The position numbers and the translations under genes were made by a program. A stretch of 5,941 nucleotides of DNA, taken from the NCBI GenBank assembly GCA_013695265.1, contig JACDAU010000051.1, positions 1 to 5,941 of the forward strand, read 5' to 3'. Below, piece by piece: positions 5,877 to 5,941 of the stretch. Under the pieces are notes generated by a model, which saw only the letters and a program-made list of their open reading frames with translations, searched no databases and was not told where the DNA came from. Source of the stretch: Chloroflexia bacterium (GTDB taxonomy: Bacteria; Chloroflexota; Chloroflexia; Thermobaculales; Thermobaculaceae). The stretch's first letter is position 1, and every line of letters begins with the position of its first letter.

Positions 5877-5941
5877 ATGGACATGGGATTGCAGGGGAGG
5901 GTTGCCGCAGTCGCGGCATCAAGCGCAGGACTGGGCAGGGC
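5877..5941 (+). CDS. Short-chain dehydrogenase/reductase (SDR) N-terminus, cut by right edge
   Basis: Only the first 21 codons are present, beginning MDMGLQGRVAAVAASSAGLGR. This is the usual opening of an SDR: a short lead with GLxGRVA forming beta-1, then the glycine-rich turn that binds NAD(P). SDRs oxidise or reduce hydroxyl/keto groups using NAD(P)H in the cytoplasm; the substrate cannot be inferred. The classical TGxxxGxG is changed: the TG pair reads AA (A13-A14) and only the last two glycines (G18, G20) remain. I recall this form in a subgroup annotated as SDR or 3-oxoacyl-ACP reductase-like, so it need not mean loss of function. The gene diverges from the hydrolase gene and has its own promoter and ribosome binding site. 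Confidence 0.75.
   Translation, partial: MDMGLQGRVAAVAASSAGLGR

Overview
The window is GC-rich bacterial DNA, with most codons in the clear genes ending in G or C. It holds three complete genes and two gene starts cut by the window edges. A short sigma factor of the primary/SigA type without region 1.1, a CRP-type palindrome and GTG starts would suit a GC-rich lineage such as Chloroflexota (for example Thermomicrobia-like bacteria) or an actinobacterial relative. That placement is inference; nothing here fixes the taxon.

Layout from left to right. The 5' end of a minus-strand gene runs off the left edge (67 to 1) and has a clear extended -10 promoter. Next comes an intrinsic terminator (145-163) that closes a minus-strand unit of two genes. 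These are a sigma-70 family factor (2337-1351) and, 40 bases after its stop, an ASKHA-fold sugar-kinase-like protein (1310-216). The motifs of the kinase-like protein appear in circularly permuted order compared with ROK kinases. Upstream of the sigma gene is a 543-base non-coding stretch (2338-2880). It contains a near-ideal CRP/FNR-type palindrome (2529-2548) and, nearer the upstream gene, three strong inverted repeats (2762-2896).

The right half is one large minus-strand gene (5619-2881) for a secreted, multi-domain, glycoside-hydrolase-like protein of about 912 residues. It has a signal peptide, a carbohydrate-binding-type beta-sandwich, further beta-rich sequence, a probable TIM-barrel and a C-terminal beta domain. 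Beyond it, divergently transcribed, a short-chain dehydrogenase/reductase begins at 5877 with a good promoter and ribosome binding site and runs off the right edge. A large imperfect inverted repeat (5765-5817) lies between the two divergent starts.

No mobile element, CRISPR array, rRNA or tRNA was recognised. The points most worth a second look are the permuted ASKHA protein encoded directly behind a principal-type sigma factor, the CRP-like operator upstream of that sigma gene, and the secreted hydrolase, whose family I cannot assign.
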